A stretch of DNA of 38,339 nt, from positions 1 to 38,339 of the forward strand of contig JAHEJA010000020.1 of the NCBI GenBank assembly GCA_024639125.1, given 5' to 3'. Under the pieces are notes generated by a model. The model was not told where the DNA came from. It made no database searches and worked only from the letters and a program-made list of their open reading frames with translations. Numbering within the stretch: position 1 is the first letter of the stretch; every line of letters starts with the position of its first letter. Shown piece by piece: positions 23,040-32,595 of the stretch. The DNA is from Paracoccaceae bacterium (lineage in GTDB: Bacteria > Pseudomonadota > Alphaproteobacteria > Rhodobacterales > Rhodobacteraceae). The position numbers and the translations under genes are program-made.

Positions 23040-24080
23040 TTAGCTTTGCAGCATGCCAACGATGTCATAGGTCTTTTTCAAGATTGGCGCTGCAATAGCG
23101 CGCGCCCGTTGTGAGCCGTCTTTTAGGACACGATCAAGTTCGGTTGTGTCTTGCATCAAACGCGCCATTTCTGTGGAAATTGGGGCGAGCTTTTCGACGG
23201 CACGGTCCACGAGCATCGGCTTGAATTCGGAAAATTGCTTGCCACCGACATCTGCCAAAACTTGGTCAACTGTTTCATCGCCAAGCGCTGCGTATATCCC
23301 GACAAGGTTGCGCGCCTCTGGACGGCCTTCTAATCCATCTGCTTCTGACGGAAGCGCGTCTGGGTCAGTTTTCGCCTTGCGGAATTTTTGCGCAATCGTG
23401 TCGGTATCGTCGCTCATGTTGATGCGGCTTAGATCCGATGGATCAGATTTTGACATCTTTTTGGATCCATCCCGAAGGCTCATGACCCGCGCAGCAGGGC
23501 CGCCAATCACAGGTTCCGTAATCGGAAAGAAATCCACCCCAAAGTCATGATTGAATTTGATTGCGATATCGCGTGTCAGTTCAAGATGCTGTTTTTGGTC
23601 ATCGCCGACGGGGACATGCGTTGCATGATAAAGCAAAATATCAGCCGCCATAAGAGCAGGGTAGCCAAACAATCCCAAAGACGCGTTTTGTGCGTTCTTG
23701 CCGGCCTTGTCTTTGAATTGGGTCATGCGCTGCATCCAGCCCATGCGCGCCACACAATTGAAAATCCACCCCAATTGCGCATGTTCTGGAACAGCGGATT
23801 GGTTGAACAGAATGGATTTCGCAGGGTCTAGGCCGCTTGCTATGAAAAAGGCTGCCAATTCGCGCGTCCGAAACCGTAATGTTTCAGGGTCTTGCCAGAC
23901 GGTAATCGCATGAAGATCGACCATGCAATACAGCGTCTCATAGTCTGCTTGTTGCATTTCAACGAAGCGTTTGACCGCACCGAGGTAATTCCCAAGTGTC
24001 AATCCACCCGAGGGCTGAATCCCCGAAAAGACGCGTTTCGTAAACTGTGATTGGGATGGCGTTTGGACCGCATCCGACAT
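23040..24080 (-). CDS. trpS: Tryptophanyl-tRNA synthetase
   Basis: This class I aminoacyl-tRNA synthetase charges tRNA-Trp. It has 346 residues. The HIGH-equivalent is [16 protein letters not shown] near residues 19-34 and the KMSKS loop is at 208-212 ([17 protein letters not shown]). [18 protein letters not shown] is the typical TrpRS middle motif. The ATG at 24080 is preferred over 24086 because GGAG is seven bases before it. It is divergent from the rhomboid-like gene and is followed by a terminator. Confidence 0.96.
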   Translation of the reverse strand: MSDAVQTPSQSQFTKRVFSGIQPSGGLTLGNYLGAVKRFVEMQQADYETLYCMVDLHAITVWQDPETLRFRTRELAAFFIASGLDPAKSILFNQSAVPEHAQLGWIFNCVARMGWMQRMTQFKDKAGKNAQNASLGLFGYPALMAADILLYHATHVPVGDDQKQHLELTRDIAIKFNHDFGVDFFPITEPVIGGPAARVMSLRDGSKKMSKSDPSDLSRINMSDDTDTIAQKFRKAKTDPDALPSEADGLEGRPEARNLVGIYAALGDETVDQVLADVGGKQFSEFKPMLVDRAVEKLAPISTEMARLMQDTTELDRVLKDGSQRARAIAAPILKKTYDIVGMLQS

Positions 24081-24156
24081 GTGCATTCTCCGTCTGGAAG
24101 TTTCGATGTAAACGGCTTACCCATAGGGGAGGAACTCGTCAAGCAAGGGAACAGAA

Positions 24157-24843
24157 ATGTCTCAGCCATCCAATACGCCCATCGTCAACCCAATGCCCAA
24201 AGTTATCGTAATGTTGTTTATGATCAGTGCGGCTGTCGAGATCACATTTATTCTGGCGCAAGCACAATTCATCGGGGGCACAAACGGTATTGGCTGGCGG
24301 CAATATGCGGTGACAACCTATGGCGTGAACAGCTCTTTGTTGCCGTGGATGATCGACAATAGCTATTTTCCGATGGAGCATCTGATACGATTTGTAACCT
24401 ATCCTTTTATCCACGGTGGCACAATGCAGGCGGCGATTGCTTCGGCATTGTTTTTAGCAATCGGGCGCATGGTGGGACATGTATTTTCATGGTGGGCGGT
24501 TTTGATTATTTATTTTGGCTCCGCGTTAGTGGGGGCTGCGGCCTATTCCATGTTCGGTCCCGAAGGTAATTGGCTTTTTGGGTCATTTCCCGCGGTTTAT
24601 GGTTTGATCGGCGCTTATACGTTTATGATGTGGGTCGCATTGCGCGCCCAGAACGGCAACCAAAACCAAGCGTTTTATTTGATTGCCATGCTCATGGCGA
24701 TCCAGCTTTTGTTTGAATTTATCTTTAGTGGAAAATCGGAATGGATCCCTGATCTAAGCGGCTTTGTGTTTGGCTTTTTGGTGTGCTTTATGCTTGCCCC
24801 TGGGGGATTGCAGCGCGTGATTGGTTTGATACGTCGGGATTAA
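24157..24843 (+). CDS. Rhomboid-like membrane protein, probably catalytically inactive
   Basis: This 228-residue protein has about six membrane helices with rhomboid arrangement: PFIHGG in the region before helix 2, FSWWAVLIIYFGSALVGAAA, VYGLIGAYTFMMWVALRAQ, and DLSGFVFGFLVCFMLAPGG at the end. In active rhomboids the catalytic serine sits in GxSG before a V(F/Y)GLIGA helix. Here the aligned residues read G142-S143-F144-P145, so the serine position is Phe144. The catalytic His of the AHxxGF motif is Asp199 (DLSGF). It therefore looks like a pseudoprotease, perhaps binding membrane clients. The stop shares four bases with the stop of convergent murJ. Confidence 0.85.
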   Translation: MSQPSNTPIVNPMPKVIVMLFMISAAVEITFILAQAQFIGGTNGIGWRQYAVTTYGVNSSLLPWMIDNSYFPMEHLIRFVTYPFIHGGTMQAAIASALFLAIGRMVGHVFSWWAVLIIYFGSALVGAAAYSMFGPEGNWLFGSFPAVYGLIGAYTFMMWVALRAQNGNQNQAFYLIAMLMAIQLLFEFIFSGKSEWIPDLSGFVFGFLVCFMLAPGGLQRVIGLIRRD

Positions 24844-26381
24844 CCCCGACGTATTGTTGATTTCAGTTCGGAAATTTTGATCGCTCCGACCAATTGACCG
24901 AACACCCCAAAACAGACAGAGCCGACACCAACCAAGCCAAGCCCAAAGGCCACGCGCAAAAATGTTGTGGTGACATAGCTAGCGAACATCCATTGAAGGG
25001 CCCAAAGACAAGCGCCCATCATCAAAGACGCAATAATGACCCGCACAAGGCGTGATTTCATGCGATTGTCAAAGCGTGCAACATCCCCGAATTTGCGCGC
25101 GCCAATCGCCAAAAGAAGTATCATCGCCCAGGCAGATACAGTTGTTGCAATGGCAGGGGCATACCAGCCAAAGACCGGCATCAATCCAATTGCAAAAACC
25201 GCGTTGATGACCATTGAAACGACGGCAAACCGGAACGGGGATCTTGTGTCTTCGCGCGCAAAATAAAGCGGTTGAAGCAATTTTTGCAAAACAAAGGCCG
25301 GCAGGCCCAATCCATAAATGGCCGTCGCTAGGGCCATTGCTTCGGCATCGGATCGCCCCGTTGATCCGTGTTCATAAAGTGCAGAAACCAAGGGCAACGG
25401 AATAACACAGAGCGCAACCGCAGAGGGGATGGTCAATGCAAATGTTATTTCTCCAGCACGGCTAAAGGCGGCTTTTGCTCCAACGTCATCACGTGCCTGC
25501 AATCGGCGAGACAAGTCCGGCAATAACACAATGCCCACCGCAATCCCAACCACCCCCAGTGGAAGTTGATACAACCGATCCGCCCCATAGAGCCAGCTGA
25601 CCGCATTGGGAAATTGGCTTGATACCTGTTGTCCAACCAATAGGTTGATTTGCATCACCCCATTTGCCAAGGCAGCAGGCAGCGCGACAACAACCAAATT
25701 GCGCATGTCCGCATTCCATCTTGGTCGTGCCAAGGTGATATTCAGCCCTGCTTTATGGGCCGCATACCACACCAAACCAAGCTGTACGGCACCTGCAAGC
25801 GGCACGGTCCAAACAAGAAACCATATCGCATCATAGTTCAGCACATAAGCCGCAATCAGCGCGAGGATAATCAAAATATTCAAAAAGACAGGGGCGGCTG
25901 CGGCCATTGCAAATCGACCAGATGCATTCAACGCACCTGACAAAAGCGCGGCCATAGAGATGAGCAAGATATAGGGAAACATCACGCGCCCATAATCAAC
26001 GCTTAGATCAAAGCGTTCGTTGCCCACAAAGCCTTCGGCGGTGGCCCAGACCAAAGCGGGCATGAATATCATTGCCACGCCAGTGAGGATCAACAAAACA
26101 GTTGCCAAGCCCCCCATCGCCTGGGACGCAAATTCACCCGGGCGGTCGTCGGCTTCGAGCCGTTTGGAAAACATGGGCACAAAGGCGGCATTGAATGCGC
26201 CCTCGGCGAAAAAGCGGCGAAACATATTGGGCAAACGAAAGGCTGCAATAAAGGCATCCAACACCGGACCCGCACCAATCAGCGCAAAAATAAGCACTTC
26301 GCGTGCCATTCCCAACACGCGGCTCAATAGGGTCCAAAAGCCAACTGTCATGATCCCTTTAAGTATTTTAGGTTGGCTCAT
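24840..26381 (-). CDS. murJ: Lipid II flippase MurJ
   Basis: This 513-residue polytopic protein (about 14 helices) of the MVF/MurJ family moves lipid II across the inner membrane for peptidoglycan synthesis. Hallmarks are the N-terminal SRVLGMAREVLIFALIGAG, PNMFRRFFAEGAFNAAFVPMF and PDLSRRLQA. The conserved arginines expected in the central cavity are present in FRLPNMFRR. The ATG overlaps the glnD stop as ATGA. The glnD-murJ order is typical of Rhodobacterales. The trpS gene lies nearby on the same strand, separated by the forward rhomboid-like gene. Confidence 0.95.
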   Translation of the reverse strand: MSQPKILKGIMTVGFWTLLSRVLGMAREVLIFALIGAGPVLDAFIAAFRLPNMFRRFFAEGAFNAAFVPMFSKRLEADDRPGEFASQAMGGLATVLLILTGVAMIFMPALVWATAEGFVGNERFDLSVDYGRVMFPYILLISMAALLSGALNASGRFAMAAAAPVFLNILIILALIAAYVLNYDAIWFLVWTVPLAGAVQLGLVWYAAHKAGLNITLARPRWNADMRNLVVVALPAALANGVMQINLLVGQQVSSQFPNAVSWLYGADRLYQLPLGVVGIAVGIVLLPDLSRRLQARDDVGAKAAFSRAGEITFALTIPSAVALCVIPLPLVSALYEHGSTGRSDAEAMALATAIYGLGLPAFVLQKLLQPLYFAREDTRSPFRFAVVSMVINAVFAIGLMPVFGWYAPAIATTVSAWAMILLLAIGARKFGDVARFDNRMKSRLVRVIIASLMMGACLWALQWMFASYVTTTFLRVAFGLGLVGVGSVCFGVFGQLVGAIKISELKSTIRRG

Positions 26382-29161
26382 GAGCTTGCCCTTTCGGCGC
26401 CTAGGGTGATCGCTTCGCGCAGCTTGCGTTCCAATCCGCGTTGCTTGCTTTCGGAATAGAATTTCAGCCCGAACATGTCTTTGACATAAAAGCTATCGAC
26501 AACCTGTTCGCCGTAGGTTGCACAAACGGCCGAGGCAATATAGATATTTTCGTTCGCCAAAGTACGGGTCAAATCATATAACAAACCGGGGCGGTCGCGG
26601 GTGTCGACTTCGATGATTGTGTATATTTCTGAGCCATCATTATCAAAGGTGATCGATGTTGGAACTTTGAAGGCACGTTCGCGTTTTTTGATTTTGTCTT
26701 TGTCTTTCATCGCGTCGCGGGCAATCACTTCGCCCTTGAGCGTTTTTTCGATCATTTGCCGCAATCGAGGAAGACGCGAGGCTTCGTATGGGTGGCCTTC
26801 GCTGTCTTGGACCCAAAACGCAGCGGTCGCATAGCCATCTTTGGATGTATAGGTTCTGGCATCCACGACGTTCGCCCCAACCAAGGCCAATGCCCCTGCA
26901 AGCCGCGAGAAAATACCGGGATGGTCCACCAAAGCAAAGCACACGCGGGTTGCATCACGGTCAATATCGGGATGTAGATCAATGCGGATTTCGTCCTCTG
27001 CCAAACCAAGCAACAGATTGGCAAACACCACATGGGCAGTCACATGGAGGCCCTGCCAATAGGGGGGGTAATGACGGGCGGTTTCGACTTTGATTTCTTT
27101 GCTGTCCCAATCCGCAAGGGCATCGCGCAACAGGCTTTTGGCTTCTGTTCCACGGTGTTCACGGTTCACATCCTCTAGCCCCGTTTCCAAGGCTTTGCGC
27201 GTCTGACGATAAAGAGCGCGAATAAGCGTGGCTTTCCAGTTGTTCCACGTTGTCGGACCAACACCGCGAATATCGCAAACGGTCAAGACAGTGAGCAAAT
27301 CCAACCTTTTGACATTTTGTACGGCTTTGGCAAAATCACGCACGGTGCGTGGATCGGCAATATCGCGTTTTTGGGCCATATCCGACATCAACAAATGATA
27401 GCGGATCAACCATTCAACGGTTTCGACCTCCTGTTTGTTCAGCCCCAAGCGCGGCGCGACTTTGCGTGCAATTTTGGCCCCAAGGATCGAATGGTCTTCG
27501 TCGCGCCCTTTGCCAATGTCATGCAGCAAAAGCGCGACATAGATTACTTTGCGATTGAGCCCATCCTCAAGGATTGAACTCGCTATAGGAAGCTCTTCGA
27601 CCAATTCGCCGCGCTCGATCTGGGCGAGGTGACTAATCGTTTGGATGATGTGTTCGTCAACCGTGTATGAATGATACATATTGAATTGCATCATCGCCAC
27701 GATGGGTTCGAATTCGGGAATAAAGGCCGCCAAGACGCCCAATTCATTCATCCGCCGCAAGGCCCGTTCCGGATTGCCATGCTTTAACAATAGGTCCAAG
27801 AAAATGCGGCTTGCCACTTTGTCGGATCGCATGCCTGTGTCGATCAAATGAAGGTTGGACGAAATAAGTCGCATGGCATCGGGGTGAATTAATAATCCCG
27901 TTCGCAAGGCTTCTTCGTAGATGCGTAGAATATTCAGCTTGTCTGCAAAAAAATCGGTTGGGTTTTTAATGACAATGCGATTGTGGACCACTTCAAAGTC
28001 GGATTTTATTTTCGGATTTCTGCGGAAAATCCGTTCGATCAATGGTGCTTCTTTGGCGTGATCGGCTTCGAGAGAGGTCAAAAAAATGCGCGTCAAATCC
28101 CCGACGCGCGTGGCCTGACGGAAATAGGCTTGCATAAAGTGTTCTACGCCGCGCCGCCCGCTTTTGTCTTTGTATCCCATGCGCTCTGCGACTTCGACCT
28201 GAAGATCAAAGGTCAGCTGATCCGCCGCGCGGTTGGTGACCAGATGCAGATGACACCGCACAGCCCACAAAAAATCACGCGCGCGCACAAAAGTTTCATA
28301 TTCATCTTTGCGAAAGACGCCAAGTTGGACCAAATCTTTGGGATCGCTGGTATGATGCACATATTGTGCAATCCAAAACAAAGATTGCAAATCGCGCAGC
28401 CCGCCTTTGCCTTCTTTGACATTGGGTTCAACCATATAGCGTTGCCCACCCTGCTTTTCGTGACGCAAATCGCGCTCTGCAAGCTTGGCGGTAATGAATT
28501 CGCGTTCGTTCCCTTTGAAAAGCTCTTTCCAGATTGTTTTGCGAAATTTTTGCGCCAAGTCTGCATCGCCACAAATATAGCGATGTTCAAGCATGGCGGT
28601 TTGAACGGTGAAATCTTCGACCCCGATCCGCAAGCAATCTTTGATGGTGCGCGAGGCATGACCAACCTTGAGCCGCAAATCCCATAGGATATAGAGCATG
28701 CTTTCGATCACACTTTCGGCCCAAGGCGTGATTTTATAGGGTATCAAAAACAACAGGTCCACATCCGACATCGGCGCCATTTCACCGCGTCCACACCCAC
28801 CAACGGCAATCAAGCTTAGCTTTTCGCCTTCGGTTGGATTAGGCAGAGGGTGCAGATGCGTGTTGGCAATGGTCCAAACTGTCGTAATTAAACAGTCATT
28901 CAACCAAGAATAAGAGGCTGTTGCTTGGGCCGCTGCAAATGGTTTTTCCCCAAAGGCGGCTGCAATGGCAGCCATTCCCGATTTGCGGCGCTGACGTAAA
29001 TCTTGGACAACTAAATCGCGAAACGCGTTAATGTCTTCGCTCGTTGAAGCAGCTTCGGCGATATACGCCGCCGAAGCTGAAAGGTCAAAAATGGATGTTT
29101 CTTCGGTGATTAAATCAATCTGCTTAGAAACCTGAGAAAGTGAAGCTGCGGGGAGCTGCAT
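26378..29161 (-). CDS. glnD: Bifunctional uridylyltransferase/uridylyl-removing enzyme GlnD
   Basis: This 927-residue nitrogen sensor adds UMP to PII proteins under nitrogen limitation and removes it when glutamine is high. Domain order is complete. The nucleotidyltransferase site is GGCGRGEMAPMSDVDLLFL (about 117-135), with the paired Asp residues of the fold. The HD hydrolase site is LLHDIGKGRDEDHS (about 541-555). Two C-terminal ACT domains sense glutamine (about 740-800 with ALVDHPGIFSRLAGALALV, and about 850-905 with DTRDRPGLLYDLTRTLA). Its ATG lies 38 bases inside the upstream lipoprotein gene, and no later start codon is near, so the overlap appears genuine. The murJ start overlaps its stop. 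Confidence 0.96.
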   Translation of the reverse strand: MQLPAASLSQVSKQIDLITEETSIFDLSASAAYIAEAASTSEDINAFRDLVVQDLRQRRKSGMAAIAAAFGEKPFAAAQATASYSWLNDCLITTVWTIANTHLHPLPNPTEGEKLSLIAVGGCGRGEMAPMSDVDLLFLIPYKITPWAESVIESMLYILWDLRLKVGHASRTIKDCLRIGVEDFTVQTAMLEHRYICGDADLAQKFRKTIWKELFKGNEREFITAKLAERDLRHEKQGGQRYMVEPNVKEGKGGLRDLQSLFWIAQYVHHTSDPKDLVQLGVFRKDEYETFVRARDFLWAVRCHLHLVTNRAADQLTFDLQVEVAERMGYKDKSGRRGVEHFMQAYFRQATRVGDLTRIFLTSLEADHAKEAPLIERIFRRNPKIKSDFEVVHNRIVIKNPTDFFADKLNILRIYEEALRTGLLIHPDAMRLISSNLHLIDTGMRSDKVASRIFLDLLLKHGNPERALRRMNELGVLAAFIPEFEPIVAMMQFNMYHSYTVDEHIIQTISHLAQIERGELVEELPIASSILEDGLNRKVIYVALLLHDIGKGRDEDHSILGAKIARKVAPRLGLNKQEVETVEWLIRYHLLMSDMAQKRDIADPRTVRDFAKAVQNVKRLDLLTVLTVCDIRGVGPTTWNNWKATLIRALYRQTRKALETGLEDVNREHRGTEAKSLLRDALADWDSKEIKVETARHYPPYWQGLHVTAHVVFANLLLGLAEDEIRIDLHPDIDRDATRVCFALVDHPGIFSRLAGALALVGANVVDARTYTSKDGYATAAFWVQDSEGHPYEASRLPRLRQMIEKTLKGEVIARDAMKDKDKIKKRERAFKVPTSITFDNDGSEIYTIIEVDTRDRPGLLYDLTRTLANENIYIASAVCATYGEQVVDSFYVKDMFGLKFYSESKQRGLERKLREAITLGAERASS

Positions 29162-30305
29162 CTATGATATGTACCTGTTGCTCTTTGACTTCTGCGATTG
29201 CGAGGCCACGTTCGTTTGTACCGTTCTTGTTCAGACGGAAGATGCCGTCAACCCCTTCGAAGCCGGCAGGTTGCGTTAATTCCTCAGCGCTCAAAGCATT
29301 TGCTTTTCCCGCGGCAACCAATGCACCAATCGCGGCGATCCCATCATAGGCAAGGCTTGCCAATTGATGAGGCTTGGCCCCGTATGCGACTTCGTAACGC
29401 TCGGCAAAGTTTTTGGTACGCCCATAATCAGGCATCGCAAACCACCCGTTTTGCAATCCTGGCAAGGCCAGTGTCTGGGGGGGGATGTCCCAGCGTGCTA
29501 AGCCCGCATATTGGACAGTCGCTGGGTTGATGCCTGCTTCTGGAAGCAATTGCGCCAACATTGGCAATGCGCCTGCACTGGTTGATGTTAAAATCATCAG
29601 ATCGGCATTCCCATTTAAAACTGCGGTTTTAATGGGTTTTACGGCGTCAACGACACCCTGTGGCGTAAATGTGAACCCCTGAGCCGAAATGATTTCAATG
29701 CCAACTTCGCTGGCTGCACGCTGAAGTGCAACACGGCCAAATTCGCCTTCGACGTTTTGCGGATAGACAATAACCGCGCGCGATTTGCCTTGGGTTTTGG
29801 CGTAGCTCATCAAACGACGTGCTGTGTTTTCAAATGTTTTGCCTAGAATAAAGACATTTCCGCCTGTGATGGTAGGATTGTTCGAAAAGCTTAGAACATT
29901 CACGCCCTCATCGCGGACAGCGACAGCAGCGGCATTTGCGGCTTCGGCAAAAAGAGGGCCGATGATGATCTTGGATCCTTCATCTACCGCGCGCTGGGCT
30001 TGCTGGGCCGCGATATCCGATGAGCCAGCTGTGTCATAAACGCGAAGGTCAATTTTCACATCACCAAGATCCGCAACGGCCATACGCGCCGCATTTTCAA
30101 GGCTTTCGGCCACTGGCGCTGCGCCTTGGGATGTTTTTGGCACAAGCAAGGCCACCGGAACCGGTTTTGAAACATCAATTTTTGGACCCGTGCCCGGTAA
30201 CGTGGTGGTTGGTGTTTCCAATGTACAGGCCGCAATCAATAGCGCAGCCGATGCCAGAGTTAATCTTTTCAAATTCTTATGCGTGTGATCTAAAGCACGA
30301 AACAT
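29124..30305 (-). CDS. Penicillin-binding protein activator, LppC/LpoA-type lipoprotein
   Basis: This 393-residue protein is related to LppC/LpoA and to periplasmic leucine-binding proteins; in Enterobacteria LpoA activates PBP1a from the outer membrane. It has a lipoprotein signal peptide (LASAALLIAAC, Cys27). A binding-protein fold follows: VPVALLVPKTSQGAAPVAES, IIIGPLFAEAANAAAV and AGLARWDIPPQ. It is shorter than E. coli LpoA and lacks its N-terminal TPR part, so activator function in this lineage is inferred. AAGGGAG precedes the ATG. It faces rsmI across 78 bases, the classic arrangement, and overlaps glnD by 38 bases downstream, putting cell-wall and nitrogen genes on one transcript. 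Confidence 0.88.
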   Translation of the reverse strand: MFRALDHTHKNLKRLTLASAALLIAACTLETPTTTLPGTGPKIDVSKPVPVALLVPKTSQGAAPVAESLENAARMAVADLGDVKIDLRVYDTAGSSDIAAQQAQRAVDEGSKIIIGPLFAEAANAAAVAVRDEGVNVLSFSNNPTITGGNVFILGKTFENTARRLMSYAKTQGKSRAVIVYPQNVEGEFGRVALQRAASEVGIEIISAQGFTFTPQGVVDAVKPIKTAVLNGNADLMILTSTSAGALPMLAQLLPEAGINPATVQYAGLARWDIPPQTLALPGLQNGWFAMPDYGRTKNFAERYEVAYGAKPHQLASLAYDGIAAIGALVAAGKANALSAEELTQPAGFEGVDGIFRLNKNGTNERGLAIAEVKEQQVHIIDAAPRSFTFSGF

Positions 30306-30323
30306 TAATTTCTCCCTTACAGT

Positions 30324-30335
30324 GCTGTTTACAGC
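30324..30335. promoter_or_regulatory. Short inverted repeat in the lppC-type/rsmI divergent promoter
   Basis: GCTGT-TT-ACAGC is a 5+5 inverted repeat midway in the 78-base gap between the divergent lipoprotein and rsmI genes. The gap must hold both promoters. The repeat may be an operator, but it is short and could be chance. Confidence 0.2.
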
Positions 30336-30383
30336 CCTTTTATGTTGGCGAAATCATAGTCCCCAGAAAGCAAGGGTCCAGTC

Positions 30384-31247
30384 ATGAATCACAAGAATGT
30401 AAAATTAGCGGCAGGTTTGTATTTTGTTGCAACACCTATTGGAACCGCGCGTGACATTACTTTGCGGGGATTGGATATATTGGCAAACGCTGATGTCATT
30501 GCCGCAGAAGACACACGCAGTATGCGTAAGTTGCTGGATATACATGGTATTTCATTGGGTGATCGACCCTTGATTGCGTATCACGATCACAGTGGCGCGA
30601 CTGTGCGGCAGAAACTTTCAAGCCTTATTGAGGGGGGCAAGGCGGTGGCCTATGCCTCTGAGGCAGGAACGCCATTGATCGCAGACCCGGGCTATCATCT
30701 TGCCAAAGAGATTGCTGATTCCGGTCATTTGGTGACCTCGGCACCGGGCCCCTCGGCAATTTTGGCGGCGCTGACTTTGGCTGGATTGCCCACGGACCGT
30801 TTTTTGTTCGAGGGGTTTTTGCCAAATTCAAAATCCCAACGGATCACCCAAATGCAAGAGCTCGCGGCGATTCCAGCCACTTTGGTGTTTTATGAAAGCC
30901 CAAAGCGTTTGATTGCCATGTTACAAGACGCTGTTGCCGTGTTTGGTGCGGACCGACCCGCCGCCTATTGTCGTGAGCTTACCAAAAAATTCGAAGACAT
31001 TCAGCGCGGGTCTTTGGCAGATTTGGTGGAACGGGCCAAAGCGTCAACTATCAAAGGTGAAATTGTTGTCTTAATCGATCGGCCAAATAAAGAGGCTGTT
31101 AACGAAAATGATCTAGATGATGAATTGCGCGCTGCGCTGGCGACATTGTCGATCCGCGATGCATCCGAAGCCGTTGCGCGTGCGTTTGGGGTTCCCAAGC
31201 GCAAAGTTTATCAAAGGGCATTGGAGCTTGGCAAAGACAAGCACTAA
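30384..31247 (+). CDS. rsmI: 16S rRNA (cytidine-1402-2'-O)-methyltransferase RsmI
   Basis: This 287-residue SAM-dependent methyltransferase of the tetrapyrrole-methylase fold modifies C1402 in the ribosomal P site. It shows FVATPIGTARDITLRGLDIL at the start, AAEDTRSMRKLLD, SEAGTPLIADPGYHLAKE and SAPGPSAILAALTLAGLPT, then FYESPKRL and a C-terminal helix-rich tail ending in FGVPKRKVYQRALEL. AAGGG lies upstream of the ATG. The last 20 bases overlap the TTG start of yraN, so the two are coupled. Confidence 0.96.
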   Translation: MNHKNVKLAAGLYFVATPIGTARDITLRGLDILANADVIAAEDTRSMRKLLDIHGISLGDRPLIAYHDHSGATVRQKLSSLIEGGKAVAYASEAGTPLIADPGYHLAKEIADSGHLVTSAPGPSAILAALTLAGLPTDRFLFEGFLPNSKSQRITQMQELAAIPATLVFYESPKRLIAMLQDAVAVFGADRPAAYCRELTKKFEDIQRGSLADLVERAKASTIKGEIVVLIDRPNKEAVNENDLDDELRAALATLSIRDASEAVARAFGVPKRKVYQRALELGKDKH

Positions 31248-31593
31248 GGGAACAGTTGCATATTATTGTGGCATCGGGGCCGAGAGCCTTGTTGCGCGCC
31301 ATTATCAGGCGCTGGGCTATGTCATATGCGATGTTCGCTGGCGCACGCGCGGCTGCGAAATCGATTTGATCCTTAGGCATGCTGACACATTCGTTTTTGT
31401 CGAGGTGAAGGCAGCGAAAACTTGGGATGCGGCTAACTTGCGCTATTCGCTTGCTCAACAGCATCGACAAATGGAAGCGGCGTCTGAGTATTTGGGCAAA
31501 GATGAAGCGCGTATGCGGTGTGATGCAAGGTTTGATTTGGCGCTTGTTGATGGCAGCGGTCGTATCGAGGTGTTGGAAAACGTTTTGGTTTGA
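31228..31593 (+). CDS. yraN: YraN family (UPF0102) nuclease-like protein
   Basis: This 121-residue protein has the restriction-endonuclease-like fold of the UPF0102 family: GIGAESLVARHYQALGY, then WRTRGCEIDLILRHADTFVFVEVKA with the Glu-Asp-ExK metal-binding residues. The function is not established. The frame is open from 31117 inside rsmI, but only the part from about TTG 31228 resembles the family (LAKTSTKGTVAYYCGIGAE). No ATG is available there, so a TTG start overlapping rsmI by 20 bases is inferred. It is always found next to rsmI and lppC-type genes in relatives. Confidence 0.85.
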   Translation: MAKTSTKGTVAYYCGIGAESLVARHYQALGYVICDVRWRTRGCEIDLILRHADTFVFVEVKAAKTWDAANLRYSLAQQHRQMEAASEYLGKDEARMRCDARFDLALVDGSGRIEVLENVLV

Positions 31594-31659
31594 CCCATTG
31601 TAAAACCTAGTGCAGTCGGCCATGTATTGGAAAATGGTTTCGACAAAGAGGCGCGCCCT

Positions 31660-32595
31660 ATGAAAATTGCTTTCCAGATGGATCCAATTGGTCCGATTAA
31701 TATCAATGCTGACAGCACGTTTCGGATAGCGGAAGAAGCGCAAAAGCGTGGACACGAGTTGTTTTACTACACGCCCGATCATCTTGCTTATCAAGAGGGT
31801 CGATTGACGGCGCGGGGCTATCCGTTGACTGTACAACGCGTCAAAGGGGACCATGCGATATTGGGCGAATTCCAAGAGGTGGATTTGGCTGATTTCGATG
31901 TGATTTGGCTACGCCAAGACCCGCCATTTGATATGCATTACATCACAACAACCCATTTGCTGGATATGGTGCATCCAAGCACTTTGGTGGTTAATGATCC
32001 GTTTTGGGTACGAAATTATCCCGAAAAATTGCTGGTTCTAAACTTTCCCGATTTGACGCCACCGACAGCGATTGCACGCGATTTGGACACGATCAAGGCG
32101 TTCAAAGCCAAGCACAAAGACGTGATCCTTAAGCCGCTATATGGCAACGGTGGTGCAGGTGTGTTCCGCTTGGGGCCGGATGATCGCAATTTGGCGTCAC
32201 TGCATGAATTGTTCACAGGCTTTAGCCGCGAGCCATTGATCGTGCAGAAATTTTTGCCCGATGTGTCAAATGGCGACAAACGTGTGATTTTGATCAACGG
32301 TGACCCAGTTGGGGCGATCAACCGTGTGCCAGCGGCGGGGGAAACCCGGTCCAATATGCATGTTGGCGGGCGTCCTGAAAAGGTTGGCTTAACGGAACGT
32401 GACCTTGAAATTTGCGCCAAGATTGGCCCGCTTTTGCGTGAAAAAGGCCAGGTCTTTGTTGGGATTGATGTCATCGGCGATTATTTGACCGAAATAAATG
32501 TGACGTCGCCCACAGGTATTCAAGAGCTTGAGCGCTTTGACGGAATAAATGTTGCGGAAAAAATCTGGCAAGTGATCGAAGCCAAGCGCGCCTAA
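31660..32595 (+). CDS. gshB: Glutathione synthetase
   Basis: This 311-residue ATP-grasp ligase joins gamma-glutamylcysteine and glycine. It has the prokaryotic GshB signature: [20 protein letters not shown] at the N-terminus, [13 protein letters not shown], the flexible loop [18 protein letters not shown], and [19 protein letters not shown] with the Mg-binding acidic residues. The ATG at 31660 matches the family start exactly, while the longer frame to 31627 does not. AAAGAG is about nine bases upstream. The TAA shares four bases with the stop of convergent comM. Confidence 0.96.
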   Translation: MKIAFQMDPIGPININADSTFRIAEEAQKRGHELFYYTPDHLAYQEGRLTARGYPLTVQRVKGDHAILGEFQEVDLADFDVIWLRQDPPFDMHYITTTHLLDMVHPSTLVVNDPFWVRNYPEKLLVLNFPDLTPPTAIARDLDTIKAFKAKHKDVILKPLYGNGGAGVFRLGPDDRNLASLHELFTGFSREPLIVQKFLPDVSNGDKRVILINGDPVGAINRVPAAGETRSNMHVGGRPEKVGLTERDLEICAKIGPLLREKGQVFVGIDVIGDYLTEINVTSPTGIQELERFDGINVAEKIWQVIEAKRA

